Assembly (NCBI GenBank): GCA_002771315.1
Contig: PCSF01000186.1
Span: 1 to 8,612, forward strand
From: Desulfobacterales bacterium CG23_combo_of_CG06-09_8_20_14_all_52_9
GTDB taxonomy: Bacteria; Desulfobacterota; Desulfobacteria; Desulfobacterales; UBA2156
DNA: 8,612 bases
Reading direction: 5' to 3'
The notes under the pieces were generated by a model. That model ran no database searches, was not told where the DNA came from, and worked only from the letters and a program-made list of their open reading frames with translations. This document shows positions 1-5,852 of this stretch, one piece after another; the stretch's first letter is position 1; every line of letters starts with the position of its first letter. Made by a program: the position numbers and the translations under genes.

Positions 1-1037
1 TGAAGCTGTGCCTCGATCCCTGAAAGCTTATAGGGGACGGTGTAAGCGATACGTTCCGGGAAAAGCGGTTTGCCGTCGAACTTGACAAGGCTTTCCTTGA
101 CCATCCGCCGCATGAGATCCGAGACGCCCACGGTGTGGACACCGTCTCGAAACCTTCCTTCGAAGCGGTCCCCGTCGAGCAGCGCCATGAAAAGCTGGAA
201 GTCCTCTTCCTTGCCGTTGTGGGGTGTGGCGGTCATCAGGAGAAAGTGCCGGGTCAAAGTTGAAAGGAGCTGGCCGAGTTTGTGCCGTTTGGTGTATTTA
301 ATCTCGCTTCCGTAAAAAGTGGCGGACATCTTGTGAGCCTCATCGCAGACGATGAGATCCCAACGGCAATCCGGCACCATGAGCTTGGCCTGGACATCTT
401 CGTTGCGCGAGAGTTTGTCGAGGCGGGCGATGACGAGGTTGGTTTCAAGAAACCAGTTACCGGTCCGGGCCGCCTCCAATTTATCGTTGGTGAGGATCTC
501 GAAGGGGAGCTGGAAGCGCCGGTAAAGTTCGTCCTGCCATTGTTCGGCAAGGCTCCCGGGACAGACGACAAGGCAGCGATTTAAATTCCCACGGGTGATG
601 AGTTCTTTGATCAGAAGGCCGGCCATGATGGTCTTTCCGGCGCCCGGATCATCGGCAAGGAGAAAGCGCAGGGGCTGCCTGGGGAGCATGTCTCCATAAA
701 CAGCCGTAATCTGATGAGGCAGGGGATCCACAAGAGAGGTATGGACGGCTAACAAAGGGTCGAACAGATGCGCCAGGCGGATCCGATGGGCTTCGGACAC
801 CAACTGAAACAAACTGCCGTCGCCGTCGAAACTCCAGGGACGCCCCTTTTCGATGATATCGAGGCGTGGTTCGTCGTCTCGGTAAAGCAGGCGATTGGCG
901 ACCTTGCCGTCTGGGGTCTTATAGGTGAGTTCAAGGGCCTCGGATCCGAACCACTGGACGCTGACCACCGTTACCAGGCAGTCTGGAAGCAGACCCCGAA
1001 CGCTGGCATGGGGTTGAAGGTCTTCGAGTCGAATCAT
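1..1037 (-). CDS. SNF2-family DEAD/DEAH helicase, DrmD-like, 5' part only (runs off the left edge)
   Basis: Translating the minus strand from the ATG at 1037 gives 345 codons, open to the window edge, so the C-terminal part is missing. The protein begins MIRLEDLQPHASVRGLLPD. Superfamily 2 motifs are clear: Walker A (DDPGAGKT, residues 129-136), LVVCPGSLAEQW (156-167), DEAH Walker B (232-235) and the motif III region LLMTATPHNG (266-275). The N-terminal 90 residues (VTVVSVQWFGSEALELTY, GRPWSFDGDG) and the sequence after motif III match from memory a family of roughly 1000-residue helicases common in defence islands, often annotated DISARM DrmD or helicase with DUF3883. DISARM is an anti-phage system that pairs such a helicase with DrmA, DrmB, DrmC and a methyltransferase. 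None of these is visible here, so membership is inference; the gene could also be a stand-alone helicase or belong to another restriction-like system. No clear Shine-Dalgarno precedes the ATG. The frame stays open upstream, so a TTG near 1131 is an alternative start. The helicase identity itself is very secure. Confidence 0.93.
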   Translation of the reverse strand, partial: MIRLEDLQPHASVRGLLPDCLVTVVSVQWFGSEALELTYKTPDGKVANRLLYRDDEPRLDIIEKGRPWSFDGDGSLFQLVSEAHRIRLAHLFDPLLAVHTSLVDPLPHQITAVYGDMLPRQPLRFLLADDPGAGKTIMAGLLIKELITRGNLNRCLVVCPGSLAEQWQDELYRRFQLPFEILTNDKLEAARTGNWFLETNLVIARLDKLSRNEDVQAKLMVPDCRWDLIVCDEAHKMSATFYGSEIKYTKRHKLGQLLSTLTRHFLLMTATPHNGKEEDFQLFMALLDGDRFEGRFRDGVHTVGVSDLMRRMVKESLVKFDGKPLFPERIAYTVPYKLSGIEAQL

Positions 1038-1122
1038 CTGTGGCCCAAACTGGTAAAGTTGACCCTTGTTGTCGAGGGGAGATGTTCGATCTTTATAATC
1101 CCTGAAATTAGTAACAAATGCA

Positions 1123-1136
1123 ATGACCTTGATCAA
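1123..1136 (-). promoter_or_regulatory. Candidate FNR/CRP-family operator upstream of the helicase gene
   Basis: The minus strand reads TTGATCAAGGTCAT, which resembles the FNR/DNR-type consensus TTGAT-N4-ATCAA with two mismatches in the right half. It overlaps a perfect 12-bp palindrome, CCTTGATCAAGG (1127-1138). If the -10 element is GATTAT (1095-1100), the start point would fall near 1088 and the site centre (1129.5) about 41 bp upstream, the usual place for an activator of this family that contacts RNA polymerase from the -35 position. The match is by eye and such short sites occur by chance. Confidence 0.3.
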
Positions 1137-1161
1137 GGATTTTCGATGAATACTATATTTT

Positions 1162-1197
1162 TTAGGTATCGAAGGGCCTTGGAAACATTTTTTTCAT
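1162..1197 (-). CDS. Possible 11-codon leader ORF
   Basis: ATG at 1197 followed by ten codons and TAA gives MKKMFPRPFDT. A GAGGG stretch lies 8 nt upstream of the ATG, a reasonable Shine-Dalgarno. The ORF ends about 125 nt before the helicase start. A peptide this short has no recognisable function; it may be chance, or a translated leader of the helicase transcript if transcription begins upstream of it, which conflicts with the candidate promoter near 1095. Confidence 0.15.
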   Translation of the reverse strand: MKKMFPRPFDT

Positions 1198-1372
1198 TAG
1201 TTGAGCCCTCAGAGATCCTGAATGCTTTTAATACAAATTGCATTGGAGTCTGACACGATCCACCGGCGATCTGTTCTCCAAGGTGCCAAAGATGGGATCA
1301 TTAAAATTTGATATTATTTGAAACGAGGCCGTAAATCGGGAACCTCTATCTTATTGTTTGAGACCCGGAGGC

Positions 1373-1409
1373 GGAGGCGGAAAGCGGATCGGAAAAGGGA
1401 GGCGGAAAG
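1373..1409. repeat. Purine-rich 12-bp direct repeat
   Basis: GGAGGCGGAAAG occurs at 1373-1384 and again at 1398-1409, within a longer G/A-rich run on the plus strand. It lies 24 nt past the 3' end of tRNA-Arg. No function is evident; it may be a small local duplication. Confidence 0.5.
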
Positions 1410-1432
1410 TCTTTGTAAGTTATTGATTTTAC

Positions 1433-1509
1433 TGGTGCGCCCGGCCCGATTCGAACGGGCGGCCTACGGATTCGAAGTCCGGCGCTCTGTCCAGCTGAGC
1501 TACGGGCGC
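1433..1509 (-). tRNA. tRNA-Arg (anticodon TCG)
   Basis: Read on the minus strand the 77 nt fold as a full cloverleaf. The acceptor stem is GCGCCCG/CGGGCGC and the D stem GCTC/GAGC. The anticodon loop is CTTCGAA with anticodon TCG at 1475-1473, the variable loop has 5 nt, and the T stem is GCCCG/CGGGC with loop TTCGAAT. An A discriminator and an encoded CCA follow. The first anticodon-stem pair is a C-T mismatch, as I recall for this tRNA in other bacteria. It decodes CGA (and other CGN codons by wobble). It lies 47 nt downstream of tRNA-His and is probably co-transcribed with it. Its 3' end faces the helicase region, making it a candidate integration site. Confidence 0.97.
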
Positions 1510-1515
1510 ACGAAG

Positions 1516-1545
1516 AAGCCTCCCGATTCAGGTTTCGGGAGGCTT
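1516..1545. terminator. Perfect 11-bp hairpin between the two tRNA genes
   Basis: AAGCCTCCCGA (1516-1526) pairs with TCGGGAGGCTT (1535-1545) around an 8-nt loop. On the plus strand it runs into TTTT (1544-1547), the pattern of an intrinsic terminator for plus-strand transcription. On the minus strand, the direction of both tRNAs, the stem is followed by CTTCG, giving only a broken T tract. It may therefore stop antisense transcription, act weakly in both directions, or serve as a processing signal in the tRNA-His/tRNA-Arg transcript. The hairpin is certain; its role is not. Confidence 0.5.
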
Positions 1546-1556
1546 TTGAATCGGTG

Positions 1557-1633
1557 TGGGGTGAGTGGTGGGACTTGAACCCACGACAACCGGGGCCACA
1601 ACCCGATGCTCTGCCAACTGAGCTACACCCACC
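1557..1633 (-). tRNA. tRNA-His (anticodon GTG)
   Basis: The minus strand folds as a tRNA with the histidine hallmarks: an encoded G-1 (position 1633) opposite a C discriminator (1560). The acceptor stem is GTGGGTG/CACTCAC and the D stem GCTC/GAGC. The anticodon is GTG (1599-1597) in loop TTGTGGC, and the T stem is GTGGG/CCCAC with loop TTCAAGT. The CCA is encoded at 1559-1557. It is the first gene after the promoter at 1647-1675 and precedes tRNA-Arg. Confidence 0.97.
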
Positions 1634-1646
1634 ATCAGTTTATAGA

Positions 1647-1675
1647 ATCATACCCAAAGTCGGATTCCTTTTCAA
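1647..1675 (-). promoter_or_regulatory. Sigma70-type promoter for the tRNA-His/tRNA-Arg pair
   Basis: On the minus strand, TTGAAA (1675-1670) and TATGAT (1652-1647) are separated by exactly 17 nt, each one base from consensus. The predicted start is about 7 nt before the tRNA-His 5' end, which fits a stable-RNA promoter. A second TATAAA (1644-1639) lies just downstream but has no matching -35. The promoter sits in the 89-bp gap after pgsA, so the tRNAs need not depend on read-through from the operon. Confidence 0.7.
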
Positions 1676-1722
1676 GAAAATTTATGGGGGAAGGAAATAA
1701 GCGTCTTTTCAAAGCGATGCCA

Positions 1723-2283
1723 TCAACTTTTAGGGTGCGAATTTTTAAGACCGTTTTGAAGGGTAGTCAGCCCGAGGTAGATATAATGGAGTCCGGAAAT
1801 GATGGTCAGGGTGGCGGTGGCCCATATCAGGAACCAGCCGAGGGTATATGCGTGAACGAATCGGGGCTTTAACAGGCTGAAGAAGATGGTGGAAAGTTGA
1901 GAAACCGTTGTGAACTTGCTGACCAGACTCGGTTTGATGTTGACACTGACTCCGGTCATGAAAAAGACGGAGATGCCGATGAGGATGATGACATCCCGGG
2001 TGATCACCAGAACAGCAAGCCAACTCGGGATGATTTTCATAATCGCCAGGCAAATGTAAGCGCTGGAAAGCAGCAGCTTGTCGGCGAGGGGGTCGAGATA
2101 CGCGCCCAGGGCCGTTTTCTGGTTGGTGTACCGGGCGATGAATCCGTCCAGACCGTCGCTGATGGCGGCAAGGGTGAAGATCAACAAGGCGTAGCCCTCC
2201 ATGTCCTTGAGCAGCAGGATAACAAAGAGAGGGGTCAAGAGAATTCGGCTGACGGTCAATATGTTGGGGGTACTAATCAGCAT
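1723..2283 (-). CDS. pgsA: CDP-diacylglycerol--glycerol-3-phosphate 3-phosphatidyltransferase
   Basis: A 186-residue inner-membrane enzyme that transfers the phosphatidyl group from CDP-diacylglycerol to glycerol-3-phosphate, the committed step to phosphatidylglycerol and cardiolipin. The CDP-alcohol phosphotransferase signature DGx2ARx8Gx3Dx3D is intact: D43, D46, G47, A50, R51, G60, D64 and D68 (DGLDGFIAR, then GAYLDPLAD). The rest is strongly hydrophobic with several membrane segments (about 8-25, 30-42, 70-108, 125-138, 146-172). The start MLISTPNILTVSRI is typical of PgsA, and the length matches the family. The ATG lies 4 nt after the stop of the preceding gene, with no good Shine-Dalgarno, so translation is probably coupled. 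It is the last protein gene of the operon; no clear terminator follows. The substrate is inferred from the family; a related alcohol acceptor cannot be excluded. Confidence 0.93.
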   Translation of the reverse strand: MLISTPNILTVSRILLTPLFVILLLKDMEGYALLIFTLAAISDGLDGFIARYTNQKTALGAYLDPLADKLLLSSAYICLAIMKIIPSWLAVLVITRDVIILIGISVFFMTGVSVNIKPSLVSKFTTVSQLSTIFFSLLKPRFVHAYTLGWFLIWATATLTIISGLHYIYLGLTTLQNGLKNSHPKS

Positions 2284-2287
2284 GGCG

Positions 2288-3550
2288 TTATTGAGTCTCT
2301 GCTGGGGCTGTATCGGTATCGGGTTTCCGATGAGAAAGCGCCAAAAGGATCCGGTCCGGCGCCGTTTCTAGGATCAAGACTTCGAAAGCTTCGAACACAC
2401 TTCGGGCCAGAGTGTTTGCTAAAGTGGATGAGGGTCCCTGGAAATCCACCCGAATTTTTGCTTCATTTGTCTGGATTTCTTCGATTCGCATGTTTTTTAC
2501 GCCGGGAAGTTCCACCAATGCCCTTCGGAAGGTGACGAAATTCTCCAAACGGTCGGTACCGCGCATCTGAAGGGAAATGGAAGCGATGGCTTCCGTTTTT
2601 CGGGACCATTTTTGGGCGATCCGATCGGAAAGGTCTGCTGCGCCAAGGCGCCCGGCACTGAACAGGGCATCCGCAAAAGCCTTGTCATCGTCGGAATCCG
2701 GAATATGAAATCGTTGTGAAACGACGGCGATCTCTTCGCCGGTGTCTGTCTTCAAGGCCCGGATGGAGAGATCTCCTGGGGAAGAACCCGATCCCGATGG
2801 AATTTGGGACTTGGGCCTGACAAGACTTTTTCCAAGAACCACGACCTCGGCTTCCAGCCGTTTTCCTAGCTCAAGGGCGTCGGTGTCTGAAAAGGCCGTC
2901 TTAATTGCCGGGAAAGTTTTAAGGAGTTGCGGTGCGTCGATGGCGGGACGGATGATGGAATGTCCTTTTTCAATCATGGCCTCGTAGATTCCGGCTTCTG
3001 TTGAAGGCGGCAAGGTGTTGGTGGCATCCGGGGGCCTGAAGACCGGATCGCTTCCGGATCGAGGCGACTCGGCGATGAGCAACAGGACCTTCGGAAGCTT
3101 TTGACGTGCCTCCATGATACCGGCATTGAAAAGGTGTTCCTGGATTTTGTCCGTCCGGACGACAGCCTCGATGAAGACTCGGTACTCCGATCCGACAACG
3201 GACTCGGTAAGGACTTTGTATTCCTGGATAAACTGATCCGCCTTTCCGGAAAAAGCCTTGCTCACGGTCTTGAACTGTTTAATCAGGGTATCGCGGGGAA
3301 GAAGCGCCATGACCGCCGTGTCTACGGCAGCGGCCAGACTTTCGGCCACGGCTGCATTTCTGGCAGCGGAAAAATCACCTTTTACCACGAGGGCGCTTCG
3401 GATTACTTGAAATTTGTTCGAAGGAGCTATGGCCCGGGCGTCCGGCAGAGCCGACAAAAGGAGCACCATCGCCGAAACGATCAGGCTGAAGAAAACGTTG
3501 GGCGCTTGAAATGCGCCGGTATCCGATTTCTTTTTCATCGCATCTTTCAT
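2288..3550 (-). CDS. Exported protein of unknown function with FlgT/CsgG-like features
   Basis: From the ATG at 3550 the protein has 420 residues. I do not recognise it as a named family. Residues 1-40 look like a signal peptide: basic start (MKDAMKKK), hydrophobic stretch 19-34, cleavage likely after ARA (38-40). There is no lipobox cysteine, so it is probably periplasmic. Residues about 46-140 (SARNAAVAESLAAAV) resemble the small N-terminal domain of FlgT and similar envelope proteins. Residues about 153-280 (KVLLLIAES, ALELGKRLEAEVVVLGKSLV, TGEEIAVVSQR) resemble the fold seen in FlgT middle domains, CsgG and LpoB. Residues about 320-405 form a further alpha/beta region. These parallels are pattern-based impressions. 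The start overlaps the stop of the prenyl synthase gene as TGATG; a GTG at 3553 and an ATG at 3535 are other in-frame starts. A role in envelope assembly is inferred from its export and from neighbouring lipid genes. Confidence 0.85.
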   Translation of the reverse strand: MKDAMKKKSDTGAFQAPNVFFSLIVSAMVLLLSALPDARAIAPSNKFQVIRSALVVKGDFSAARNAAVAESLAAAVDTAVMALLPRDTLIKQFKTVSKAFSGKADQFIQEYKVLTESVVGSEYRVFIEAVVRTDKIQEHLFNAGIMEARQKLPKVLLLIAESPRSGSDPVFRPPDATNTLPPSTEAGIYEAMIEKGHSIIRPAIDAPQLLKTFPAIKTAFSDTDALELGKRLEAEVVVLGKSLVRPKSQIPSGSGSSPGDLSIRALKTDTGEEIAVVSQRFHIPDSDDDKAFADALFSAGRLGAADLSDRIAQKWSRKTEAIASISLQMRGTDRLENFVTFRRALVELPGVKNMRIEEIQTNEAKIRVDFQGPSSTLANTLARSVFEAFEVLILETAPDRILLALSHRKPDTDTAPAETQ

Positions 3551-4530
3551 CACATTTTGCGGGAAAGGGCGTAATCGGCAATGTCCATCAGCAAGTTCCG
3601 GGTCGGTGACAGGGAAAAGATACCGATGGAATCTTTTGCGCTTTCCACGTAACGTTTGGCCATGGTCTTCGTATAATCGATTCCGCCGCTTTCGTGAAGG
3701 ATTTTTACCAGGCTTTCAAAGTCTTGAACAGAAAAATCCGATCGGGAGATCATGTCGAGAATCCAATCCTTTTTTTCTTTTCCGGTCTTTTGCAGGGCAT
3801 AAATAACCGGCAGGGTCAGCTTTCCTTCTCTCAGATCGGCGCCCACCGTCTTGCCGAGAACCCGGGTATTCGACACGTAGTCCAAGAGATCGTCGGCCAT
3901 TTGAAAGGCAAGCCCGAGATCTGCGCCATATCGGCCAAGGGCGATAACCTTTTCCTCGGATGCATCCGCCAGAAGGGCTCCGGAGCGGCAGGCGCCTTCG
4001 AAGAGGACCGCAGTCTTGCGGCGAATCACTTCCATGTAATCGGCCTCCGTAATAGTCGGATTCCCCTTGAGCTGAAGCTGGTGGATTTCACCCTGGGACA
4101 TGGTCTCGGTGATCCCGGCGATGGTGCTGATGATCCTCGGTTGCTCGGTTTTGGCGGCAAGACTCAAGGAACGCGCCAGGAGAAAGTCACCCACCAGGAC
4201 CGCGGTGGGATTTCCCCAGATGTGATGGGCCGCCTTTTGCCCGCGTCTCAGGGTGGCCCCGTCCACAAGGTCGTCATGGAGCAAGGTGGCGGCGTGGAGA
4301 TATTCAAAGATAGCAGAAAAGGGGACGGCATCCGATTCCTGATACCCGCATATCCTCGCGGAAAGCACCATCAAAAGCGGCCTCAGTCGCTTGCCTCCTG
4401 AAAAAAGGATGTGGCGGGCGACCTCGGATACCAGATCCAGATGAGGACTCAGGTTTTGGGAAATGGCGATTTCAATATCGGATAGATCCGCCGAAACCCT
4501 GCTGAGAATACGATGTTTAAGATCCGTCAC
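3550..4530 (-). CDS. ispB: Polyprenyl diphosphate synthase (octaprenyl type)
   Basis: A 326-residue trans-prenyltransferase that adds isopentenyl units to an allylic diphosphate to make a long chain, normally the side chain of menaquinone or ubiquinone. It shows GGKRLRP (45-51), the first aspartate-rich motif LLHDDLVD (83-90; D86, D87, D90), the K172-T173 pair, and the second motif FQMADDLLDY (209-218; D213, D214, D217) followed by GKTVGADLREGKLTLP (226-241). The fifth residue before the first motif is alanine (A81) rather than a bulky aromatic, which in this family permits long products; exact chain length cannot be read. The start is GTG at 4530, overlapping the rimO stop as GTGA, with GGGAG 7 nt upstream inside rimO. 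In an anaerobe the likely product is a menaquinone tail; ispB is the nearest name but the ortholog is not proven. Confidence 0.92.
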   Translation of the reverse strand: MTDLKHRILSRVSADLSDIEIAISQNLSPHLDLVSEVARHILFSGGKRLRPLLMVLSARICGYQESDAVPFSAIFEYLHAATLLHDDLVDGATLRRGQKAAHHIWGNPTAVLVGDFLLARSLSLAAKTEQPRIISTIAGITETMSQGEIHQLQLKGNPTITEADYMEVIRRKTAVLFEGACRSGALLADASEEKVIALGRYGADLGLAFQMADDLLDYVSNTRVLGKTVGADLREGKLTLPVIYALQKTGKEKKDWILDMISRSDFSVQDFESLVKILHESGGIDYTKTMAKRYVESAKDSIGIFSLSPTRNLLMDIADYALSRKM

Positions 4531-5852
4531 ACGGCTTCTCCCGTAAGGTCGTATGTGCCGGCTTTGGTGATTCGGACGTTGACAAACGAACCTGTCTCAA
4601 ATCCCCGGCCGGCCACACGGGTGATTCCGTCGATCTCAGGGGCCTGAAAGGCGGTCCGACCGAGGAAGTGTCCGCTTGCCCTCTTTTTTTCCAGTAATAC
4701 CGGATAGACATGGTTTATGTGTCCTTGATTTTTTTGAAAAGAAAGAGCGGCCTGCATTTGCATAAGTCGGCTGCGCCGTTTCCGGGCCACCGTCTTGGGT
4801 ACCCGAGGTCCAAGGCGGTGGGACGGGATATCCTCTGCGTCAGAATAGGTGAAGACGCCGGCATGATCGAACCGGACATCTTCTGCCAGGCTGCACAGCA
4901 GCTCGAAGTCTTCTTCCGTTTCCCCGGGGAATCCCACCAGGAAGGTGGTCCGAAGAACCGCGTCAGGCGCGATAGCGCGGATTTTTTCGAACAGGCGACA
5001 GAGTGTTTCCCGGGAATAGTGGCGCCCCATTTTCTTGAGGATTCTGTCGCTTCCATGCTGAGCCGGAATGTCGAAATACCGGCATAGTCTGGAATGTCGG
5101 GCCACGGTTTGGACCAAGGATTCGGTCATGCTTTCGGGGTGGCCATATAAAAAACGGACCCGGAAGTCGCCGGGCAGTTCGGCAAGATGGGACAGAAGCT
5201 TTTCCAGGGAAGTTTGGGGGGAAAGGTCGGCGCCGTAGGCCGTGGTTTCCTGGGCCACCAGGACCAGTTCTTTGACGCCTGTGGCGATGAGAAACTCGGC
5301 TTCGGATCGAATCGATTCCATGGGTCGGCTTTTTTGGCCCCCGCGCAGCCTTGGGATGATGCAAAAGGTGCAGTGCCGATCGCACCCCTCCGCAATTTTG
5401 ACATAAGCTGTGTGCGGCGCACTTCTGATCCGGTGATCCTCCATCCCCGTGAGAGGCCTGGCGTTGGGGTCCGGCAGGAGGCACCAGGACGGTTCAGCGG
5501 TTGCGGTGGCGGCGGCAAGGATATCCTCATAGGCGCCGGTCCCCAGGAAGGCATCCACCTCGGGAAGCGATTGGGCAAGAGTTTCCCGGAAGCGCTCGGG
5601 GAGGCACCCGGCGACGATGAGGCGCCGGCATTGATCCGTCTTTTTGTGGCGGGCAGCCTCCAGGATTGTGTCGATGGATTCGGTGATGGCGGACTCGATG
5701 AAACTGCAGGTATTGACCACGATGATTTCGGCTTCTTGAGGATCCAGGGTGATCTCCACGCCGCCATCCATCAGGCGCCCCAGCATGATTTCGCTGTCGA
5801 CGCGGTTTTTAGGACACCCGAGGCTAATCAGATGCAGCTTCAAAGAACCCAT
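4527..5852 (-). CDS. rimO: Ribosomal protein S12 methylthiotransferase
   Basis: A 441-residue radical SAM enzyme that methylthiolates the conserved aspartate of ribosomal protein S12. The N-terminal cluster domain begins LHLISLGCPKNRVDSE with cysteines C13, C49 (VVNTCSF) and C83 (IVAGCLPER). The radical SAM cluster motif CxxxCxxC is at C157, C161 and C164 (EGCDRHCTFC). A C-terminal TRAM domain (about 375-441, ending SFVNVRITKAGTYDLTGEAV) completes the architecture at full length. The CPKNRVDSE signature separates RimO from its tRNA-modifying relative MiaB. The ATG at 5852 lies 29 nt inside the end of apbE and has no clear Shine-Dalgarno. A TTG three codons later (5843) would match the usual short start of the family equally well. 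The stop overlaps the next start as GTGA. Confidence 0.96.
   Translation of the reverse strand: MGSLKLHLISLGCPKNRVDSEIMLGRLMDGGVEITLDPQEAEIIVVNTCSFIESAITESIDTILEAARHKKTDQCRRLIVAGCLPERFRETLAQSLPEVDAFLGTGAYEDILAAATATAEPSWCLLPDPNARPLTGMEDHRIRSAPHTAYVKIAEGCDRHCTFCIIPRLRGGQKSRPMESIRSEAEFLIATGVKELVLVAQETTAYGADLSPQTSLEKLLSHLAELPGDFRVRFLYGHPESMTESLVQTVARHSRLCRYFDIPAQHGSDRILKKMGRHYSRETLCRLFEKIRAIAPDAVLRTTFLVGFPGETEEDFELLCSLAEDVRFDHAGVFTYSDAEDIPSHRLGPRVPKTVARKRRSRLMQMQAALSFQKNQGHINHVYPVLLEKKRASGHFLGRTAFQAPEIDGITRVAGRGFETGSFVNVRITKAGTYDLTGEAV
4538..4542 (-). promoter_or_regulatory. Ribosome binding site deciding the GTG start of the prenyl synthase gene
   Basis: GGGAG on the minus strand ends 7 nt before the GTG at 4530. 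It lies inside the last codons of rimO and supports the GTG start, with the two genes overlapping by 4 nt. Confidence 0.6.

Larger units (their letters stand above)
1038..1432. other. Intergenic region between helicase gene and tRNA-Arg, mostly AT-rich
   Basis: About 395 bp with no convincing protein gene. The part from about 1085 to 1330 is visibly richer in A+T than the genes on either side, and the part from 1366 to 1410 is purine-rich with a short direct repeat. It must hold the promoter of the helicase gene. A candidate FNR/CRP-type site (1123-1136), a possible -10 element (minus-strand GATTAT, 1095-1100) and an 11-codon ORF (1162-1197) are described separately. No convincing rho-independent terminator follows tRNA-Arg on the minus strand. 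Confidence 0.7.

Noticed and set aside
1038..1134. N-terminal extension of the helicase by about 32 codons from a TTG near 1131
   Set aside because: The frame is open, but the known family begins close to MIRLEDLQP, the added residues show no conserved pattern and no ribosome site precedes the TTG.
768..1253. Plus-strand open frame of 161 codons opposite the helicase start
   Set aside because: Its first 90 codons are antisense to conserved helicase sequence and the rest runs through the AT-rich spacer; no domain is seen.
1634..1722. Search for a rho-independent terminator after pgsA
   Set aside because: Only an imperfect 6-bp pairing (TTCCTT/AAGGAA) across a roughly 20-nt loop is present; no T-tailed stem is seen on the minus strand.
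1897..2535. Plus-strand open frame of 212 codons opposite pgsA and the exported protein
   Set aside because: It spans two well-supported minus-strand genes and its translation is low in hydrophobic pattern and unlike any known protein.
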